Part shown: in pieces, positions 38,679-42,256 of the stretch | Position numbering within the stretch: the first letter of the stretch is position 1 | Layout of the letters: the number at the start of each line of letters is the position of its first letter | NCBI GenBank assembly: GCA_009694215.1 | Contig: SHVN01000011.1 | Coordinates: 1 to 42,256 of the forward strand | DNA length: 42,256 bases | Source of the DNA: Xanthobacteraceae bacterium | GTDB lineage: Bacteria > Pseudomonadota > Alphaproteobacteria > Rhizobiales > Xanthobacteraceae | Reading direction: 5' to 3' | Notes under the pieces: generated by a model | Seen by the model: the letters and a program-made list of their open reading frames with translations, nothing else | Told to the model about the DNA's origin: nothing | Databases searched by the model: none | Program-made: the position numbers and the translations under genes

Positions 38679-39602
38679 TCAAATCCTCCAAATATCCTTG
38701 AATTGGTCAGCTGCTATCTGTTCATAAGCTAGCGGCCTTTCCAGCAGGCCATTGGCAATTGCGAATTTGTTCAAGCCATCAACGGCCTCAGACGTAATCG
38801 TCGCGTCATAGAACGGCGCATCTCGGCCGACCAAGATTGGGATCATGTCCGCTTCCTCGCCAGGAAACAGTTCATCGCCCACTTTTTTCGCCAGCGCAGG
38901 GTCGGCCTTCAGTGCCTTTTGCGTTGCGACAATGGCACGGACTGCAGCGGCAGCAACCTCAGGCTCTTTCTCGATCAGCTTTTCGGTTACTGTTAGTGCG
39001 GCAAAATTGTAATGCCGCGCGTCCGGCGGACCGTCGCCGCGGCGTAGATCGAGATGCAACTTGGCGATGCCCGCTTTCTCTGCGAGAGCCAGCCGCATGC
39101 CGTTACCCCAGAAGCCATCAGCGAGGTTTTCCTGCAATGCTCTTAACCCATCGAGACTGTGTGTCTCTGACTTTGAGGGCAAACTTTCGACAATGCGAAC
39201 CTCATCGTGATCGACGTCCATTCCCGCCTGGATCAACATGTGTCGCAGCGCCGTCCGTGGAAAAGCGAACGATGATGAAATCCGCAGCCCCTTGAGCGCC
39301 TTGATGTCACCGCGGCGAATATTGATGTCCTTGCGCACGCCCATGAACCAATAGGAGTGCTGTGCCAGCGCTGCAACTAGTCTCACACCCTTCCACGCCG
39401 GAAACGCACGCGTTGCCGCGAACGCCGGACCACCAAAGAAATGGATGTAACCGTCGCGAAGTCGCTCTGGACCGTGTTTTGCGCCATACTCCGCAATGAA
39501 CTCAACATCTACGCCTTCCTTTTTGAAGAATCCAAGTTTCACTGCAGCTATCGCCACGAAATACGATGGCGAATCGTAGTCCGCCACCATCATTCGATAC
39601 AT
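38679..39602 (-). CDS. NMT1/THI5-type ABC substrate-binding protein, orphan
   Basis: 307 aa, a periplasmic-binding-protein fold of the NMT1/THI5 (nitrate/sulfonate/taurine-like) group. It opens MYRMMVADYDSPSYFVAIAA, then VKLGFFKKEGVDVEFIAEYG, and GLRISSSFAFPRTALRHMLI is the middle hinge. There is no signal peptide: the first strand starts right at Met, although GGAGGG fits this ATG well. No ABC permease or ATPase is nearby. Such leaderless NMT1-like proteins may act as cytoplasmic enzymes or sensors. GC content is visibly lower than in neighbours. It lies between an IS5 remnant and another decayed gene, so recent transfer is likely. Confidence 0.8.
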   Translation of the reverse strand: MYRMMVADYDSPSYFVAIAAVKLGFFKKEGVDVEFIAEYGAKHGPERLRDGYIHFFGGPAFAATRAFPAWKGVRLVAALAQHSYWFMGVRKDINIRRGDIKALKGLRISSSFAFPRTALRHMLIQAGMDVDHDEVRIVESLPSKSETHSLDGLRALQENLADGFWGNGMRLALAEKAGIAKLHLDLRRGDGPPDARHYNFAALTVTEKLIEKEPEVAAAAVRAIVATQKALKADPALAKKVGDELFPGEEADMIPILVGRDAPFYDATITSEAVDGLNKFAIANGLLERPLAYEQIAADQFKDIWRI

Positions 39603-39743
39603 GTTCAGCCCTCCAGATCGACCGCGAATTAGAGATTCTGAAATCGTTGAACCAAACGGACTTGATGGAACAGGATTCTTTGAAGCCCATCGGGAAGCAT
39701 GCTATTTAGGAATTAGCTGATCTTCCTACGAAGGAGGCGTTTC

Positions 39744-39875
39744 ATCAAACGGACTTTGATTGTTTGCGCGACAACTGCCGCCATTAGCGTTATCTCTGTA
39801 ACACAGCCGGTGCAGGCGGGTGGCAACGGTGGAGCCGTTGCAGCTGGAGTGATAGGCGGACTTGCCGCGGACTAG
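39744..39875 (+). pseudogene. Remnant of a small glycine-rich secreted peptide gene
   Basis: After a good ribosome site (AAGGAGG at 39731-39737) the frame from 39744 reads a hydrophobic, signal-like stretch (IKRTLIVCATTAAISVISVT), then QPVQAGGNGGAVAAGVIGGL, and stops at 39873-39875. This looks like the start of a glycine-zipper secreted protein common in Hyphomicrobiales. The expected ATG is replaced by ATC, and the frame ends after 43 codons where longer zipper proteins continue. I see it as a decayed 5' fragment; use of a non-standard start cannot be ruled out. Confidence 0.4.
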
Positions 39876-40642
39876 AGTTGCATCTGCGCCTTGAGGCGGC
39901 CGACCCAACCTTCTCCGCGTAGCCAAGGCTTCAGCGTCGCGGCGCTCGGCACGTTCCCGTCCAGCGCCTCGACCACCCGCCAGGCGAGGCAGAGATTACA
40001 CGACATCGCCGGCGCCCCGGACCATTTGATCGTTTCCGCGATCGGCGCCAGAGTCGGCATACCGGTCCCCAGCATGACGATCGCATCAAGCGACTTGCCT
40101 TCGAGCGAACGCAGCGCCTTCGTCGCTGCCGATCCTTCGAGGCTGTAGATCGGGTGAAACGCGCTTTCGGTGTTGAACACGCTGGCGATCTCGACCGGGT
40201 CAAATCCGTGACTGCGCCAATAGGCGACGCTCGCCTCATTGAGCCCGGCTGGATAGGGCGAGACCAGGCCAATCCGCCGCGCCTTCAATACCGTCAGTGC
40301 ATCGACCACGGCCGTGGCCGCGGTGATGAAGGCAAAGCCGTGGCGCGCCTGGAGCTCCTCCACCAGGCTCGCCTCACGCTCTCGTCCCGCCAGATAGGAT
40401 GCGCCAGTGCAGGCCGCCGCTGCGGCCTTCAGCGGGGCATTGGCGAACTGCCGCAGCGCTCCGCCGTAGTTGGCAAAATAGTCGATCAGCCGCGCATCCA
40501 TCGCGGGCTTGTCGCTCATCAGCCGCGCGTTGATCATGGCGACGCGCGGCGGCCAGAGCAGGCTGAACTCCGGCTCCACCGTGATGTTGGCCTGCGGCGT
40601 CAGCATGCCGACCAGGCCTCGCGAGGCGTATTCGAGCGACAT
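39872..40642 (-). CDS. Asp/Glu racemase-superfamily enzyme (maleate isomerase/arylmalonate decarboxylase-like)
   Basis: 256-aa cytoplasmic enzyme of the Asp/Glu racemase superfamily, closest in pattern to maleate cis-trans isomerase and arylmalonate decarboxylase. The N-terminus has VGMLTPQANITVEPEFSLLW. Cys78 in AAAACTGASYLAG and Cys215 in GAPAMSCNLCLAW occupy the two catalytic positions of the racemase and isomerase groups; decarboxylases keep only the second. That favours isomerase or racemase chemistry. Its start is 1 base after the stop of the upstream Bug gene, so uptake of a dicarboxylate and its isomerisation may be coupled. The substrate is inferred, not seen. Confidence 0.83.
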   Translation of the reverse strand: MSLEYASRGLVGMLTPQANITVEPEFSLLWPPRVAMINARLMSDKPAMDARLIDYFANYGGALRQFANAPLKAAAAACTGASYLAGREREASLVEELQARHGFAFITAATAVVDALTVLKARRIGLVSPYPAGLNEASVAYWRSHGFDPVEIASVFNTESAFHPIYSLEGSAATKALRSLEGKSLDAIVMLGTGMPTLAPIAETIKWSGAPAMSCNLCLAWRVVEALDGNVPSAATLKPWLRGEGWVGRLKAQMQL

Positions 40643-40643
40643 G

Positions 40644-41645
40644 CTACTCTGTGGGTGTGGCGCCGGAATTCTTGACTACCCTGCCGAGCGCGACGACGTC
40701 GCGCGCAATCCGGGCGGCTAGATCTTCAGGCGTTCCAGGAATGATGATGGAGCCCTGCGGCAGCAGCGTCTTGTTCACTTCATCGCTTTGCAGCACCGCG
40801 ACGAACTCGCGGTTGAGCCGCCGCACGATTGGGTCCGGCGTGCCGGCCGGAGCGAACAGACCAAACCATTGCTCCATTTCGACGCCGGGGAAGCCTGCCT
40901 CGGCCATGGTCGGCACGTCCGGAATCTGCGCATGCCGCCGCGCTCCTGCGATGGCCAGCATGCGGAGCTTGCCGCTTTCAATGTGCGGCGAGGATGTGAG
41001 ATAGGACGAGAACATCATATCGACGCGCCCCGCCACCATGTCGGTCACCGCCGGCGCCACGCCGCGGTAGGGCACATGAACAAGCTTGATGCCGGTTTGC
41101 TTGGCCAGGATGACGCCCAGCAGGTGTCCTCCGGCGCCGACGCCTTGCGAGGCATAGGTCAGGCCATCGGGCTTGGATTTCGCAAATGCCACCAGTTCGG
41201 CCGCCGTCTTCGCCGGACTCGCTTCGGGAACAATCAGGATGTTGTTGAACGAGATCAGCGCCGTGATCGGTTGAAAATCCTTGATCGGATCGAACTTCAG
41301 GTCGGGATAAAGCGTGGCGTTGATGGCGTGGGTTCCGGTATGTCCCATCATCAGCGTATAGCCGTCGGGCGGCGCATTCTTGAGTGCCATCGCCGCGACG
41401 TTGCCGCCGCCACCGGGCCGATTTTCGATGATGATGGTCTGTTTTACGCTTTCAACAACCTTAGCGCTCACGAGCCGCATCACGACATCCGAACTGCCGC
41501 CCGCCGCGAACGGAACCAGCAGCGTGATCGCGCGCGACGGATAGTCCGACTGCGCCTGGGCGGAGTTGCCCCCAAACACAGCGAGAATCACTAGTGCACC
41601 CAGCGTTTTCCGCGCGCGCTTCAATCCGACAATCCTACCCATCAT
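40644..41645 (-). CDS. Bug-family tricarboxylate-type solute-binding protein
   Basis: Fifth Bug/TctC-like binding protein, 333 aa. The signal peptide (RKTLGALVILAVFGGNSAQA) is followed by QSDYPSRAITLLVPFAAGGS. Family blocks are ENRPGGGGNVAAMAL, PPDGYTLMMGHTG, FDPIKDFQPITALI and PYRGVAPAVTDMVAG. Candidate starts are a GTG at 41648 and ATGs at 41645 and 41642; none has a strong ribosome site. The gene is followed after 1 base by the racemase-superfamily gene and preceded by a truncated aromatic hydroxylase on the same strand: probably a former hydroxylase, Bug, isomerase operon. Confidence 0.9.
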   Translation of the reverse strand: MMGRIVGLKRARKTLGALVILAVFGGNSAQAQSDYPSRAITLLVPFAAGGSSDVVMRLVSAKVVESVKQTIIIENRPGGGGNVAAMALKNAPPDGYTLMMGHTGTHAINATLYPDLKFDPIKDFQPITALISFNNILIVPEASPAKTAAELVAFAKSKPDGLTYASQGVGAGGHLLGVILAKQTGIKLVHVPYRGVAPAVTDMVAGRVDMMFSSYLTSSPHIESGKLRMLAIAGARRHAQIPDVPTMAEAGFPGVEMEQWFGLFAPAGTPDPIVRRLNREFVAVLQSDEVNKTLLPQGSIIIPGTPEDLAARIARDVVALGRVVKNSGATPTE

Positions 41646-41659
41646 CACTTGTCGTCTTT

Positions 41660-41956
41660 CTATGCCGTTGCCGCGGCGCGACGCAACCCGTCAATCATCG
41701 AGGATTTCATCAGATAAGCCTTCAGCAGCGCCAGGTCGTCAATCGTTCGCTGCAAGTCCTTCAGCATGTCGCGACGCCGCTCCGGGTCCCGCTCTTGCAT
41801 CCGGGTCCGGTTGCGGTGCGCCTGCTGGATGATTTCTTCCTCGGCAATCGGGCGGCGCTGCCGCTCGTACCGATCGAGCACCTGCTCATCCGCACCACCT
41901 TGCAAAACCGAAACCACCTTTTCGGTGAGATTGAAGGCATCATGAAGGCCGCCATT
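41660..41956 (-). pseudogene. FAD aromatic monooxygenase cut by an IS6 element
   Basis: The reverse frame up to the stop at 41660-41662 encodes the C-terminal 98 residues of a class A flavin hydroxylase: NGGLHDAFNLTEKVVSVLQG, then DRYERQRRPIAEEEIIQQAH and a helical tail ending GLRRAAATA. NGGLHDAFNL is the stretch just after the GD motif, so the FAD domain and most of the protein are missing. Homology stops at the codon ending 41956, precisely where the IS6-type end (GGCTTTGT at 41957) begins. Its tail matches that of the intact hydroxylase at 5098-6321 in pattern. The gene is dead through IS insertion. Confidence 0.82.
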
Positions 41957-42256
41957 GGCTTTGTCACGTTGCCGAACGAAGAACGCGAAGAGCCTTTGGT
42001 CGCCATATTCTCAGGCGGCCGCTACCACCGTCCGCCACGTCTCCATCGCCGCGGTGCGAAAGCCTCGGTGCGTTTGGGCGGATGTCAGGTCTCGCTGGAC
42101 GTTGAAGGTGTTGTAGACAGCTGCGTGGGTCGAGAGAAATCGCTGGGCTGATCCCCGACTTTTGAACCCCTGCATCTTGCGTTCCCTTCGTCGGGTTGGC
42201 TGATGCGAGTTCTCAACCCGGTTGTTACGCCATCGACCGCGATGATGGTGCTTCGC
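41957..42256 (-). mobile_element. IS6-family insertion sequence, one end (runs off window)
   Basis: The element begins at GGCTTTGTCACGTTGCCGAA (41957), a typical IS6-type terminal sequence. About 50 non-coding bases follow, then the transposase gene on the reverse strand continues past the window edge. The target gene, a flavin hydroxylase, is interrupted exactly at this base. The other end and any 8-bp target duplication lie outside the window. Confidence 0.78.
42011..42256 (-). CDS. IS6-family transposase, 3' part
   Basis: The reverse frame is open from the window edge to the stop at 42011-42013, 81 residues. It reads GRWRNNRVENSHQPTRRRER, KMQGFKSRGSAQRFLSTHAA, VYNTFNVQRDLTSAQTHRGF and RTAAMETWRTVVAAA. 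The RVENSHQPTRRRERKM stretch contains the third acidic residue of the DDE triad and is typical of IS6/IS26-like transposases. The N-terminal HTH and the first two catalytic residues lie outside the window, so intactness cannot be judged. Confidence 0.85.
   Translation of the reverse strand, partial: AKHHHRGRWRNNRVENSHQPTRRRERKMQGFKSRGSAQRFLSTHAAVYNTFNVQRDLTSAQTHRGFRTAAMETWRTVVAAA

Overview
The window is high-GC DNA (mostly in the mid-60s percent by eye) with alphaproteobacterial content: a PleC-like PAS histidine kinase in GANTC-rich surroundings, glnE, a gene-transfer-agent-type holin and endolysin, Crp/Fnr regulators of rhizobial type, a rhizobial palindromic intergenic repeat, and five Bug-type tricarboxylate-binding proteins. 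A soil or plant-associated Hyphomicrobiales (Nitrobacteraceae/Xanthobacteraceae/Bradyrhizobium-like) organism fits best. No tRNA, rRNA or CRISPR array was seen. Both window ends lie in insertion-sequence DNA: an IS630-type transposase 5' part at 1-284 and an IS6-type transposase 3' part at 42011-42256.

Layout. 0-9.3 kb: IS630 fragment, sensor kinase with a strong terminator, two convergent Bug proteins, an FAD aromatic hydroxylase, and glnE preceded by the truncated tail of another histidine kinase. 9.78-16.5 kb: a compact cluster that looks biosynthetic. It holds a creatininase-family amidohydrolase, cytochrome b561, GTP cyclohydrolase II, a RibD-C-type reductase, a class I methyltransferase, a GT4 glycosyltransferase, a degenerate PTPS/QueD-fold protein and an MDR dehydrogenase. 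16.6-22.4 kb: an OpgH-type glucosyltransferase, an FkbM methyltransferase, a secreted protein of unknown function and a YfhO-like membrane protein. 22.4-26.9 kb: a glycine-zipper lipoprotein, a MetE-like protein and a PepSY/response-regulator/histidine-kinase operon. 26.9-28.0 kb: a decayed GTA-type lysis module. 28.0-35.6 kb: an accessory catabolic region with Bug proteins, RidA, an HpaB-type hydroxylase, a GlcG/HbpS protein, an FAD monooxygenase and a Crp/Fnr regulator. 35.8-37.7 kb: htpG. 37.8-42.3 kb: a degraded, IS-rich end with a broken Crp/Fnr gene, an IS5 tail, an orphan lower-GC NMT1-type binding protein, an Asp/Glu-racemase-family enzyme, a fifth Bug protein and a hydroxylase cut by the IS6 element.

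The best candidate for an undescribed system is 9.78-16.5 kb. GTP cyclohydrolase II and a RibD-type reductase suggest entry from GTP through a diaminopyrimidine. Glycosyl transfer, methylation, a metal amidohydrolase, an MDR dehydrogenase and a PTPS-fold protein lacking the PTPS catalytic residues suggest a tailored, glycosylated pyrimidine- or pterin-like product. The product is not deducible from the sequence. The reductase gene is preceded by a chain of tiny ORFs linked by TGATG stop/start overlaps, and the cluster directly abuts a truncated histidine-kinase gene that seems to mark a rearrangement junction.
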